NCBI GenBank assembly: GCA_036924085.1
Contig: JAVGWX010000012.1
Location: forward strand, 3,093,099-3,157,098
From: Ariolimax columbianus
Lineage: Eukaryota; Mollusca; Gastropoda; Stylommatophora; Arionidae
Direction of reading: 5' to 3'
DNA length: 64,000 nucleotides
Below, in pieces: positions 44,297-55,189 of this stretch. Both the position numbers and the translations under genes were made by a program. The stretch's first letter is position 1, and every line of letters starts with the position of its first letter. The notes beneath the pieces are model-generated. The model did no database searches. It was not told where the DNA came from and saw only the letters and a list, made by a program, of their open reading frames with translations.

Positions 44297-44794
44297 TGTA
44301 TTGAAGTGTATAAAGAACACTCCAGATTGGTCCAACACTTATTGCGTGATAAATCGAGAAATATCGTTCAAGGTTAAAGATTCAACATAGTTGTGGATCG
44401 CTGAGCAGTATAAGGTTATTGAGCATGCACATATTAGGCAGACGCGATGCTCACAGCGGTATACAATATTGTCAACAATCTAGTAAGGCCTATACAAGGT
44501 CATAGCACGATAATGCACCATAAGAATAGAAAATACCTTAGAAAGGTATTGATTGGCACGCTGGACGGAATACCGATCGGAACCTGACAATCTTGAGTGT
44601 CAGGGTGAGCCAGAAAATGCAATCGACCCCTGACCTCCTGGGATTGATGAAGACTAACAGATAACTAAAGAAGAGGTGGCTGAATCGGCGAAGACCTTCA
44701 AGAAGGAGAAATCCGCTGGAGTGGATACAATCCAGGCAGAACTCATTCAGATTGGTGGAGATGCAATCATTAACATCCATCTGCAATTGAATAT
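44297..44794 (+). pseudogene. LINE-C: linker and start of reverse transcriptase, cut by LTR element
   Basis: Fragments in order: FKVKDSTxLWIAEQYKVIEH, LARWTEYRSEPDN (near 44560), then the continuous frame ITKEEVAESAKTFKKEKSAG followed by VDTIQAELIQIGGDAI (about 44655-44770). This is the N-terminal RT block (K-S-A-G-V-D-x-I-x-A-E-L). It ends exactly at 44794, where TGTAACAG of the LTR begins. The RT continuation was not found on the far side (50362 onward), because the 3' LTR end is also missing there. Confidence 0.8.
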
Positions 44795-45739
44795 TGTAAC
44801 AGTTCCCGCCGGACCAAGGGGAGTTTAGGATGCCTGAACATGTTAAAGCTTAAAGCTACCTGAATGCATGTCAAGGTCACTCACCGTCTCAGCAAAGGAG
44901 AACAGAGTTGAGTTAAGGAATGTGGACAGGTAGAAACTGACCACTGGCCTTCCGATTTTGGTAGGGGGAGATTGATTGACAGACGAAATTGGCAGCGGGG
45001 CTTGCTGCGAGAGAATGAATGACAGGTGTGCAAAGTGTTTCGTTCCAATTGGGATTGAAGATGACCATACCTGAGATTGATTGGTCAAGCTCTGGCCTTG
45101 CTTGAGGATATATAACTCGAGACAAAGTTTAGCTCAAGAGGGGAGAGAGAGTGAGGCTGGAGAGAGAGTGAGGCTGTATGGAGAGTGAGAGAGAAAGAGA
45201 CTGAATGTGGATAGTATGTTTAACTCACCGACTTAGGTAGAGGAGCGATTGATAGACTGTTGGACGAATGTTTAGTGATAGAACAGGATCGCTCAAATAG
45301 GTGTGTGAGTTTTGCATTAATAGATAATGTGAAAGTGTGTTTGTAAGCAAGGACACATTGTGAACGAGTTATGTCGAGATCGCCCGCCTGAGGGGATTTC
45401 AGTGAGGAAGAGTATTTGATAAGGTGTGTTGAAGACGCAGTTAAGGCGATGTGTGTGTGATGCAATTGCAAGGCAATAGAACTGGGTTTTTAGATAGTTG
45501 GGAATTCCATCAATAGCTAATGCTTACAATTCCCGTTTTAGTTGAATGTTTGGTTAAGATATGTATTATATTGTGTTTGAAATTTCTCTACTCATTCTAT
45601 GATATGAGTATGATTTAATAAATATGCCACCTGATGTGTGATATGTCATTTACTGAGTATGGTCATGATGATGTGGATGAGTGTGAGAATGTTCTAAGTT
45701 AGATCACGGCCAGGGCAAAGAAATAGAGGATCTGCTACA
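44795..45739 (+). repeat. 5' LTR of LTR element copy 2
   Basis: 945 bp, TGTAACAGTTCCCGCC...GATCTGCTACA. Contains ATTGG near 45078, TATATAA at 45109-45115, a GA-rich tract at 45130-45200 and AATAAA at 45617-45622: a plausible promoter and poly(A) layout, inferred from motifs. Confidence 0.92.
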
Positions 45740-45753
45740 CGTTATTATTATTT

Positions 45754-45766
45754 TGGTGCCGTGACC
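45754..45766 (+). other. Candidate primer-binding site, LTR element copy 2
   Basis: TGGTGCCGTGACC, starting 14 bp after the 5' LTR. It begins with TGG as expected for pairing to a tRNA CCA end. Which tRNA it would pair with is not known from this window. Confidence 0.45.
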
Positions 45767-46019
45767 AGGATAGTCGTGGTAGATTTATAAATATAGTGCG
45801 TGTGTAGCTATAGATCTTGATTTGCATGTTTAACACAAGTGTCGCAGTTAAATATAACTTGTGTGTGTAGTTAGGAATAGAGGAGTAGCTAGTGGTTAGA
45901 GTGTTAGAACCATAGACAGCTTTTCCAATCATCTGACTGGTAAGTGTGACATTTGTCTTCCACCCATTGTTGTATTATTGACAAGACTTTGTGCGTACTT
46001 GATAGTCTTATAAATTTTT

Positions 46020-46325
46020 TTGGTGGGCCAGACGGGTTTATTCAATATGTCGAGGTTGGACAATGTTAAACAATGTTATCATTGTCTAGCTTTTGGACAT
46101 TTGTCTATCGGATGCCCTAATATTCTTCGGAATATTAACAGTTCCTGGAGAGGAGGACTGTTTGTCAAAAGCAAGCCTTTCATGGCACTAGCTACAGCCA
46201 GCGATAAGTGGGAGGACAGAAGTCAACTACAAAACCAGCTAAGAGAACTAACAGGCAGAGTTATTCGGCTGGAAAGAGGAAAACGACCTCCAATGGAAGC
46301 TACGACAGCTGTTGCAACAGTTTGA
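46020..46325 (+). CDS. LTR element copy 2, CCHC zinc-knuckle ORF
   Basis: 101 residues with CYHCLAFGHLSIGC (C-x2-C-x4-H-x4-C) near the start and a helical basic tail, ending PPMEATTAVATV-stop. The probable start is the internal ATG of MSRLDNVKQ or the first ATG a few codons earlier. As in copy 1, a second frame overlaps its end (WKEENDLQWKLRQLLQQFEN), suggesting two overlapping products or an ancestral frameshift. Likely nucleic-acid binding. Confidence 0.7.
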   Translation: MVGQTGLFNMSRLDNVKQCYHCLAFGHLSIGCPNILRNINSSWRGGLFVKSKPFMALATASDKWEDRSQLQNQLRELTGRVIRLERGKRPPMEATTAVATV

Positions 46326-46448
46326 AAACGGAGCTTTCAAACCAGCCAGGAAGGAGCTTTCAAACCAGCTAGGAAGGAGAGAAGAAATCAAGAAATCACA
46401 GGAGTAAACACGGCCCAGTATTTTAGAAGGGGACAGAGTGGTAGGAAA

Positions 46449-47624
46449 GTGAGTAGGAAGCCCATCCAAGTTCCACATTCCGATCCGTGGAGGGACAGAG
46501 GTGGAAATCTCAGGACGGACGTGTGTGGACGACTGGAAAGAGGTTGCGAAAAGGGTAGGAGTTTGACCCAGGTGCAGAGGCCAAGTCAAATGAGAGGAGG
46601 AGGAATGGTTGGGCAGAAGTTTGAATCGGGCAGATTCTTAGCCCACAAGAGGCATTTTGTACGGTTACAGATGGAGAGGCAGGACAGGAGCTATCAAAGA
46701 GACTTTAAGCACGAGGCGGATGGACAGAAAGAAAGAGATACAGGTTTTGTGTATCCAGAAAAGTTAGGGACGGAGGGCAGGTTACGCAATGCAAACGAGA
46801 CAAACGTTCGCTCAGAGGTCCAGATAAAATGTTACCGCATCGGACAGTGTAGGCCGAGAATTCAGGAAGAGGGTATTACGTCGATTAACATGGTCGGGCG
46901 TGCTGAAAGGAGCCAAGTTTACCAGGAACTTGTGGTCAAGCCTGGTAGAACATTAGTTAAAGTCGACGAAGAATCGAACAATGAAATAGTCAGAGATTCG
47001 TCAGATAAAGAAGAAAGGAGAGGAGGAGGAATGGTGGCAGGACCAGCTATGGTTTCGTGCCCACCCAAGCCAGGTTCTAGCCATGCGGGAGAAGTGGTTG
47101 AACAGACCGAAAGAAGGGACAACCCTTTGGCCACCGAGGAAGGAAGTGTGAATGACGCACAGTTGGAATACGAAACGGACGCACCAACAGCAGCCAACAA
47201 AAGAGGAACAGAGTTTCTAAGGAAAACGAAGAAAAGGGAAAGACAGGTTAAAAACAGCCAGGACAGCGAACCAGTCATCGAAGCAAAGATGAAAAGATCT
47301 CAGTTCGAAATAAGCCAACAGTCAAACGAACAGTGTGAAAAGTCTTTCCCACAAATAGTGAATACAGATGGACGGAAGGCTGAAGTAGCGGACGATGTAA
47401 GTGTACGTAACACTACCAGAGAACCGGCGGGTACGAACCAAACAACCGTGAAACAAACAGACCAGACGATGGGCGTTTTACAGGAGGAAATCGCGCAGCA
47501 ATCGGAGACAGCTGATGGGGCAACGCATAGTCTGGTTAAAATAAGCAGTAGTGATAAGGAACGGTTGATACAATGTTTACTGACGCTAGCCAAAAACATG
47601 GAATTCAGAAATGGAATTAGGTAA
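46449..47624 (+). CDS. LTR element copy 2, long hydrophilic ORF of unknown function
   Basis: 391 residues from the first ATG; the frame is open further upstream to about 46350. The N-terminal third is Arg/Gly-rich (SQMRGGGMVGQKFESGRF). The rest is acidic/basic and probably disordered (SSDKEERRGGGMVAGPAMV, FLRKTKKRERQ). No protease, RT, RNase H or integrase signature. A 23-bp duplication at about 46335-46378 (CTTTCAAACCAGC twice) changes the frame relation to the CCHC ORF compared with copy 1. The product is unrecognised; by position it would be the C-terminal part of a Gag-like protein. Confidence 0.6.
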   Translation: MSRKPIQVPHSDPWRDRGGNLRTDVCGRLERGCEKGRSLTQVQRPSQMRGGGMVGQKFESGRFLAHKRHFVRLQMERQDRSYQRDFKHEADGQKERDTGFVYPEKLGTEGRLRNANETNVRSEVQIKCYRIGQCRPRIQEEGITSINMVGRAERSQVYQELVVKPGRTLVKVDEESNNEIVRDSSDKEERRGGGMVAGPAMVSCPPKPGSSHAGEVVEQTERRDNPLATEEGSVNDAQLEYETDAPTAANKRGTEFLRKTKKRERQVKNSQDSEPVIEAKMKRSQFEISQQSNEQCEKSFPQIVNTDGRKAEVADDVSVRNTTREPAGTNQTTVKQTDQTMGVLQEEIAQQSETADGATHSLVKISSSDKERLIQCLLTLAKNMEFRNGIR

Positions 47625-49631
47625 AGTCGTGTGGAGTACTTACACACATGGGCTATCATGTGAAACTCCAGTTAATGTCGTGTGGAGTACTTACACACAT
47701 GGGCTATCATGTGAAACTCCAGTTAATGTATGCATTTGCATAACATTTGTTTCATCTACCGTTATCCTTGGGAAACGGAGATTTGGATAATTAGGGGGTA
47801 GGGTATAGAGAAGGAGGAATGACCAGATGTTAAAAATTCCTTTGAATTCGTTGTCTGAAGTACACGCCAGACAATGAGCGGACGGTCAGTCGGAAGCGAA
47901 GACTGACCGAGATCAAAGGGACATTTCCGACCAGAGAAACGGACAAGAGACGCAGGATAGCTGGATGCGCCAGGTAATGATTACGCGACGCGGGGTAACA
48001 CATAGACGTGATGTTTCGGTCAAAATCTGACCAGGGAGTTTTTGATGTGGGGAAACAGCGGTGAATTAGTTAGATCACAACACTCGGTTTTGATTCCTCG
48101 TGACAAAGACTGCAACTGGACTAGTCGGGTTACAGCATGACGTAATTCGACAGGTGGACGATTCGGTTTTGACTTTTGACTCAGACATAGTTTAGTATCT
48201 GATTAAGTTAGAACTTAGTCATAGTTTAGTGACATAGTTTAGTATCTGATTAAGTTACAACTTAGTCATAGTTTAGTGACATAGTTTAGAACTTAGTCAT
48301 TAGTTTAGTATCTTTTGAAGGGGGCATTAACAGGTGCTCATCTGTGGGGCACGAGCAGGAGTGAAGGTTGATGGCACTTGGTCATGTTTATGTGTGTAAA
48401 TATTTTGATATTTGGATTTTGACAAGCGTATTACTTGCACTTTAATTGATTGTTGTTGTTTGTTTAAACATGATTATGTGTCCTGACATAAGTATCAAGG
48501 TGTGATACTTACGGACTGAAATACTGATATCATGAGTAGGCGTGCAAATATTTTGACATTTGTATTTGGTGTTTGGGTTTTGACTAATGGTATTACTTGC
48601 ATTTTTAGTGGGTTGTATGGTCGACATAGTATGCATTGAATTTTTCTTTATTTTGTTGTTGTTTTGTTGTTTAAACATGATTACATATCCTGACAGTATC
48701 AACGTGTGATACTTGCTGACTGAAATATTGATATCATAAGTATGCGTGCAAATATTTTGACATTTGTATTTAGTGTTTGGGTTTCGACATTGTATGCAAT
48801 GCATTTGTCTTGTGTTTTGTTGTTGTAGTTTTTTTTTGTTGTTGTTGAATCATCATGTTTACAGGTATTTGATACAGGTTATATAGGTGATGTACAGAGC
48901 AGTATATCTCATCCAGACTGTAGGCCTCCGCAAGCACAAGTCACCACGAGTTCCAGAATCACATGTATGTGGAGTCTTTGCAGAGAAGACTACATTGATC
49001 AGAAGTTTTAATATTGACTATGACATATGTTGTCAAATATCGTTTTTGTGGGAAACATAAAGAATTTTGCTGTTTTCTTTGAGAGGGGATAGCTGTCAAG
49101 AGAGACAATGATAACTAGCCTGAGGATAACCCACGTAAATTCGTGGCCTCACAGGAGTTAGTATGAGGTGAATCGTCGGACAGGCGTGTAATGAGACCGC
49201 CTGAGAAAATTGACCTGAACTGGTCGTGTGTAACAATGAAGGTTCGTGTCCTTAGAGGAAGGCACGGGAACAGGGCGAGGTATATTGACCTCAATGAGTA
49301 AGGAGAATTCCTTAAGGTGTTTCTGTTTTGATGAGTTAAAGGTCCCGCAGGGACAGACTTAGGTGAATTTGACTGTAAAACGATGTAAAAGTGTTGGTTT
49401 GTGTTGTAAAAACGACCAGCCAGTGTTTTTCTTCTGCTTGTATTGATTGTGTATGTATTACAAAAAGTTTATATGTATCAAATGACATGTCTTTTATGCA
49501 TGTACGATGTGAGTGAAGTTGTAAACAGGAGTAGTGTTTACATTTTGGATAGTGAAGACGAAAATGGTGGTCATTTGCCAGATGAAAAAAAAATGACCAT
49601 CCATGTTTCGGTCTGTAGTTTAGGGAGGTAA

Positions 49632-50361
49632 TGTAACAGTTCCCGCCGGAGCAAGGGGAGTTTAGGATGCCTGAACATGTTAAAGCTTAAAGCTACCTGA
49701 ATGCATGTCAAGGTCACTCACCGTCTCAGCAAAGGAGAACAGAGTTGAGTTAAGGAATGTGGACAGGTAGAAACTGACCACTGGCCTTCCGATTTTGGTA
49801 GGGGGAGATTGATTGACAGACGAAATTGGCAGCGGGGCTTGCTGCGAGAGAATGAATGACAGGTGGGCAAAGTGTTTCGTTCCAATTGGGATTGAAGATG
49901 ACCATACCTGAGATCGATTGGTCAAGCTCTGGCCTTGCTTGAGGATATATAACTCGAGACAAAGTTTAGCTCAAGAGGGGAGAGAGAGTGAGGCTGCAGA
50001 GAGAGTGAGGCTGTATGGAGAGTGAGAGAGAGAGAGACTGAATGTGGATAGTATGTTTAACTCACCGACTTAGGTAGAGGAGCGATTGATAGACTGTTGG
50101 ACGAATGTTTAGTGATAGAACAGGATCGCTCAAATAGGTGTGTGAGTTTTGCATTAATAGATAATGTGAAAGTGTGTTTGTAAGCAAGGACACATTGTGA
50201 ACGAGTTATGTCGAGATCGCCCGCCTGAGGGGATTTCAGTGAGGAAGAGTATTTGATAAGGTGTGTTGAAGACGCAGTTAAGGCGATGTGTGTGTGATGT
50301 CATTGCAAGGCAATAGAACTGGGTTTTTAGATAGTTAGGAATTCCATCAATAGCTAATGCC
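49632..50361 (+). repeat. 3' LTR of LTR element copy 2, truncated
   Basis: Begins TGTAACAGTTCCCGCCGG and is nearly identical to 44795-45520. It then ends where 90 bp of unrelated sequence (CCATCCCGCCTGTGGGGAGT...) lead into duplication block B. About 215 bp of the LTR, including its poly(A) signal, are missing. Confidence 0.9.
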
Positions 50362-50729
50362 CATCCCGCCTGTGGGGAGTCCACGATTCAGTTGAATTAT
50401 ACATAACACTCTTGAGAATCAGGAACCATGTAGGGAGTGTTCCCTCTTGTCTAGAAGCTAATTACCAGAAACAGTTACTTGGAGGGACCACTTCTGATGC
50501 TCAGAATCACTCATATTACAACTCTGTGTATCCACTCACCAATCACTTCACATTCCTGTCACACATGCACTTGGTATTTATGTCAATTTTTATACAGACT
50601 GAATAGCAGACTTATCACTGGTCACACAGACATTCGAGGCAGAAAGAGGAACAATCAGACACATACACATTTCATTCACATATTTGCTGGACGTAAAGAT
50701 ACTCTGAACACCAATATCAAGATCATGTT

Positions 50730-50735
50730 TTTATT
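50730..50735 (-). promoter_or_regulatory. Candidate polyadenylation signal of H-lectin gene 2
   Basis: AATAAA on the minus strand about 380 bp past the stop codon, in sequence conserved with genes 1 and 3. Confidence 0.5.
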
Positions 50736-51113
50736 TGCCATATCATCACCCAGACGTACTTTGTTTCAATTTTAAAATAATAATTAACAAAATTAAAAAG
50801 TCCATAAAACTTTTAAAAGGCAGAAAACATTTATGTTGTCCATATTAAACTATTGTCAGATTTGGTCTGAGTATGGTGAACAATATGGATACAAAGCCAT
50901 CTCTGATCGATTTCTCAACTGGCATGTTGTGGCTAGAGATATACGAATGTCTGTATTATCAGTAGCCATTTTGTGAGTTGATATTTCAGAAGGAAAGTCT
51001 ATTTTCTGTTTTAATTTCAGTCTTTATATCGGAATAGTTTTAGATAGTTTTCTGTTGTGATACAATACTACACACAGGTATAGTTTTAGATAGTTTTCTG
51101 TTGTGATATCATT

Positions 51114-51442
51114 TTACACACAGTCATAATCTTCTTCATCATCGAAACTGGTCCAGGTGAGTCTCAGTCCATAAATGTAAGTGTTATGCCAGGTAATACA
51201 ACTGACCTGGAAACCCATCTTGGTGACAGATGACACACGGATTTCGTATCTGAGGTTTTCAGATTGCAGGCTGTCGAGGAAGAACACAGAGGCGGTAATC
51301 GTCGGCATAGTTTTGTAAGCTTGTGGAAACGTCACGGAGTTGGCAGATTGTCGCTCGTTCAATCTGATATTATCATTGCATCCTGGAATGAGCTGGAAGT
51401 TGGAGGATGCTCCACAGTCAACATTTCCTTGCTGTATAAGTG
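51114..51442 (-). CDS. H-type lectin gene 2, terminal (lectin-domain) exon
   Basis: Paralogue of 5774-6102, with the same acceptor position (TTTTTTACAG), same phase and same length: 329 nt, 108 residues after the split codon. About 95% identical protein. Conserved: both disulfide cysteines (VDCG, VSCITW), Arg of ENLRYE, and W-H-x4-Y (TWHNTYIYG). Differences from gene 1 include His40 to Cys (PGCNDN, a new unpaired cysteine), V64M, T94M, HHTF to HNTY and the last residue M to V. Substitutions are mostly mild and the frame is intact, so gene 2 is probably functional. Role: secreted, probably GalNAc/Gal-binding lectin (family knowledge). Confidence 0.88.
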
Positions 51443-51519
51443 CTGTAAAAAATGGTGATAACATAGAGGTATGGATAGAAGAGGGAGAAATAACGAGATA
51501 TTGGAAGTAGCACTATACG

Positions 51520-51870
51520 TTATGTTGGTGATGGTGTTGGTGGTGATGTTGTTGATAACGTGATAATGATTGTAATCATGATGTTGGTAGTGATGTTGGT
51601 GGTGATATAGGTGGTGATGTTGGTGGTGATATTGGTTGTGATACAGGTGGTGATGTTGGTGATAACGCGATAATGATTGTAGTCATGATATTGGTAATGA
51701 TGTTGGTGGTGATGTCGGTTGTGATATTGGTGGTGATGACGGTGGTGATGTTGGTTGTGATATTGGTGGTGATGTTGGTGGTGATGACGGTGGTGATGTT
51801 GGTGGTGATGTCGGTGGTGATGTTGGTGGTGATGTTGGTGATAACGTGATAATGATTGTAGTGATGATGA
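51520..51870. repeat. (GGTGATGTT)n-type array, lectin-2 intron
   Basis: About 350 bp of GGTGGTGATGTTGGTGATGA-like units next to the lectin exon; expanded relative to gene 1 (6175-6250). Confidence 0.9.
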
Positions 51871-51889
51871 TGACTTTGTAAGTGAGAAA

Positions 51890-52350
51890 TGGGTGTATGT
51901 TATGGTGTAAGTGATGAAGGCGTGTATGTTGGGTGTAAGTGATGAAGGTGTGTATGTTGGGTGTAAGTGATGAAGGCGTGTATGTTGGGTGTAAGTGATG
52001 AAGGCGTGTATGTTGGGTGTAAGTGATGAAGGCGTGTATGTTGGGTGTAAGTGATGAAGGCGTGTATGTTGGGTGTAAGTGATGAAGGCGTGTATGTTGG
52101 GTGTAAGTGATGAAGGCGTGTATGTTGGGTGTAAGTGATGAAGGCGTGTATGTTGGGTGTAAGTGATGAAGGCGTGTATGTTGGGTGTAAGTGATGAAGG
52201 CGTGTATGTTGGGTGTAAGTGATGAAGGCGTGTATGTTGGGTGTAAGTGATGAAGGCGTGTATGTTGGGTGTAAGTGATGAAGGCGTGTATGTTGGGTAT
52301 AAGTGATGAAGGCGTGTATGTTGGGTGTAAGTGATGAAGGCGTGTATGTT
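51890..52350. repeat. 28-bp minisatellite, about 16 copies, lectin-2 intron
   Basis: Unit GTGTATGTTGGGTGTAAGTG plus ATGAAGGC, almost perfect. Replaces the two different arrays (6252-7150) found at this place in gene 1. Minus-strand frames of His/Thr-rich peptide are artefacts. Confidence 0.95.
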
Positions 52351-52399
52351 GGGTGCAAATGTAGAAGTTATGTGTGTCTTCTGTAAGTGTAGAAGTTAT

Positions 52400-52770
52400 T
52401 TAGTCATGATACTAAACCTTAGCATGACACTAAACCTAGGCAGGATTTAATCATGATAGTAAACCTTGACATGATTTAATCATGATACTAAACCTTGGCA
52501 GGATTTAATCATGATAAAAAACCTTGGCTGGATTTAATCATGATACTAAACCGTGGCCGGATTTAATCATGATACTAAACCTTGGCAGGATTTAATTATG
52601 ATACTAAACCTTGACATTGTTTAATCATGATACTAAACCTAGGCAGGATTTAATCATGATAGTAAACCTTGACATGATTTAATCATGATACTAAACTTTG
52701 GCAGGATTTAATCATGATACTAAAGCTTGACATGGTTTAATCATTAAACCAAACCTTGACAGGATTAAAT
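52400..52770. repeat. 29-bp minisatellite, about 12 copies, lectin-2 intron
   Basis: Same TTTAATCATGATACTAAACC unit as 7515-8115, with fewer copies and more variants. Confidence 0.92.
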
Positions 52771-53069
52771 CACATGACTAATATCTGAAGTAGTTGTTCA
52801 CAGGAGTCACAATAAATAGTAGCCTGTTACATGATTGACAGATACACATGAGAAAACCATCACACTAAACATTGTGTTACGATCAACAATCATCCATTCA
52901 ATACAAAGAATAATAAAGGACACGATATCTATTGTGGTGGTGTGCCTGGACACCTACTGAGTTATCCTTGTTTTAGATTGTCTACATTTCGTTGTTCTGT
53001 TACTCACAGACACCAGTCCTTTCGCATCCTTACCTGAATACATATTCACCAGTCCTTTCACATCCTTAC

Positions 53070-53152
53070 CTGAACACAGGGACAGCAGACAGACAACCAC
53101 TAGGGCCTTAATGAGGAGGCCCATTTTGTTGGATTATTTCTGACAATGAAAT
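53070..53152 (-). CDS. H-type lectin gene 2, signal-peptide exon (ATG at 53124)
   Basis: Minus strand: acceptor CAGTTTCTTTCAG, 28-base 5' UTR, ATG at 53122-53124, coding 55 nt giving MGLLIKALVVVCLLSLCS plus one base, donor CAG/GTAAGG. The hydrophobic core and the small residues before the junction fit a cleavable signal peptide. Phase 1 matches the lectin exon at 51442. The intron is about 1.6 kb. A second, unused-looking donor copy (TATTCAG/GTAAGG) lies 37 bp downstream near 53033. Relative to gene 1 the differences (V3L, I4L, A10V) are conservative. Confidence 0.82.
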
Positions 53153-53531
53153 CTGAAAGAAACTGTCCAGATTGTGTGTTAGTGTTCTACACAAAGCATA
53201 AATATCGGCAAACTGTTTGAACAAATGTTGAATTATGTATACAATAAGGTATTGCTGTTTCGGATGTAGAACAATTGGTACTGGGTGCATTTTTAGAAAA
53301 CCAACAGTACAGAACAATGTTTGTTGATGTCCTTTGTTCCATTACAGAATAGGAGTCGATATCACAGCACTTCAAATAGATCCATGGGTTGCCAGCCTCT
53401 TTCAACAGTTGACGAAACCTGTAGATAATGGTGGTTCTTGTAGTTCCCTTTGCATCTACCCTCCCCAATATCCCTCCCATGCTCACTTTCGTTCCATTAC
53501 ACATTCTTACCGTCTGTGGAAGACTAATAAG

Positions 53532-53539
53532 TGACGTCA
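53532..53539. promoter_or_regulatory. CRE-like palindrome upstream of lectin gene 2
   Basis: TGACGTCA, a perfect cAMP-response-element palindrome, about 410 bp upstream of the gene 2 start codon and next to an ATTGG box. Block A has only the partial form GACGTCA at the same place. Regulatory function is inferred. Confidence 0.3.
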
Positions 53540-53930
53540 CCTTACAAGCGGTCATTGGTTCAGTCCAGTAAGTCCCTCTTGTCTACATCTTATCTCCCCA
53601 AAGTGGATGTTCCCAAAGCCAGGATGTAAGCTATTTCATTGGTTCAACATTTCCTAGAATCAATCACTTCTTGTTAGCGGGGAATTTGAATCAAAGGACA
53701 CTATTTTGTGTCTATTACCGGCAGAAATCAAGAGGACGCCTGCATCGTTTTATTTATTATTATATATTAAAGCAACATCTACAGACTTGAAACAAACACA
53801 ATAAATTGTTTGTGGATTTGGTAGTTTTGTCAAACAATGATTACTGCCTGATAGATGTCTTCACCTTCCCTGATCGTGCCCATGTTAGCAAACTGTCTTA
53901 TTAGCTCCATCTATTGAATAAGTATTTGGT

Positions 53931-54090
53931 TTTACAACTCACTGTTCATATGTTCATTTGATCTACGCGTATGTTAGTCATGTTTTACAACTCACTGTTC
54001 ATATGTTCATTTGATCTACGCGTATGTTAGTCATGTTTTACAGCTCACTGTTCATATGTTAATTTGATCTACGCGTATGTTAGTCGTGAT
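53931..54090. repeat. 53-bp direct repeat, three copies
   Basis: GTTTTACAACTCACTGTTCA-type unit as at 11199-11304, with one more copy. Confidence 0.9.
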
Positions 54091-54149
54091 TCAGAAGTTG
54101 TCACAGAACTCAGGTATCGACGGAGTGGAATAGTGTTGACCGTCCGCAC

Positions 54150-54250
54150 TGTCTTGTGGGATACCTGTACACGGAAAGGTCTTGTGGGATACCTGTACAT
54201 GGAGAGGCCATGTGGGATACCTGTACATGGAAAGGTCTTGTGGGATACCT
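54150..54250. repeat. 28-bp GGGATACCTGTACA minisatellite, left part
   Basis: Counterpart of 11370-11575, continuing at 55190-55465 after the CR1-like LINE inserted into the array. Confidence 0.9.
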
Positions 54251-55187
54251 TAACTTAACTTAACATCTTTATACTGGTTTAGAAGACCCTGCAGAGTCTG
54301 TATACAACCAGTTACATTTACATCACCTTGCTCTAAAATCTATGCGCATCCAGTTTATTCTTAAATGCATTAACTGTCCCTGCCTCCACTACCTCCCCTG
54401 GCAATGCATTCCAAGCAGACACCACTCTCTGACTAAAAAAATATTTCCTAATATCTAACCTGGACCTCTCTTTAATCAGCTTGTAGCTATGCCCTCGTGT
54501 TATTGTAGGTGGCTGTATTTTAAAAAACTTGTTATAGTCTAATTTATCGATTCCTCTGATCATCTTATAGACCTGTATTAAGTCACCACGAATTCTTCTC
54601 TCTTCGAGACACGGTAGGCCGGTTTTTCTGAGTCGTTCCTCATAACTGTAATTCTGGAATCCCACTATCATCTTTGTCGCTCTTTTTTGTATTCTTTCTA
54701 GCATGTTTATGTCCCCTCTATGATAAGGACTCCACACCTGTACACAGTACTCCAATCTAGGTCTAACTAAAGCTTTATACAGTTTGACGATCACTTCCTT
54801 GCTCCTATGTTTAATATTTCTTTTTATCATACCTAACATTGCATTTGCCTTTTTCACTGCTACCTTAACTTGCTCACTCACCTTTCCTGTATGATCTATT
54901 ATAACCCCTAGGTCCCTTTCCTTATCTATCTTTCTAATATTGTTTTCTCCCATTCTGTAATTGTGTTCCATATTGGATCTACCCATGTGGATGACTGTAC
55001 ATTTATCTACATTAAACTCCATTTGCCAGCTTACAGACCATTCTCGAATTTATCTAAATCCGACATCAATATATCCACTTCCGCTTTAGATGAGTCACTA
55101 CTGCATAGTTTTGTGTCATCAGCAAATTTTGCAATCATGGATCTCATATCAATGTCCAAATCATTTATATATATCAAGAACAAAATT
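54251..55187 (-). mobile_element. CR1-like LINE, 5'-truncated copy in the minisatellite
   Basis: Minus strand starts inside RT at LFLIYINDLD (55187 downward), with motif C AKFADDTKL. After one frame change near 55025 there is a 229-residue frame with EFNVDKCTVIHMG, RDLGVIIDHTGKV, RPRLEYCVQVWSPY, RATKMIVGF and ERRIRGDLIQVYK, ending KNKLDAHRF. These blocks are typical of CR1-type LINE ends. The 3' end is (TTAAG)n, seen as TTAACTTAACTTAACA at 54251. GGATACCT borders both ends (54243-54250, 55188-55195), but it is also part of the repeat unit, so the target duplication cannot be separated from the array. The frame is nearly intact, so this is a fairly young insertion. Confidence 0.88.
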
Positions 55188-55189
55188 GG

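Larger units (their letters stand above)
44795..50361 (+). mobile_element. LTR retrotransposon copy 2 (plus strand), 3' LTR truncated
   Basis: Same element as 20318-26034, in opposite orientation. 5' LTR 44795-45739, primer-site-like TGGTGCCGTGACC at 45754-45766, CCHC ORF 46020-46325, long ORF 46449-47624, then about 2 kb of non-coding internal DNA with two local duplications (a 52-bp unit twice at 47628-47731; a ~209-bp unit twice between 48462 and 48800). Purine tract TTTAGGGAGGTAA at about 49619-49631 and 3' LTR from 49632. The 3' LTR stops at 50361 (CAATAGCTAATGC) after about 730 of 945 bp. The LTRs differ at only a few positions over that length, so this is the younger copy. Confidence 0.9.
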
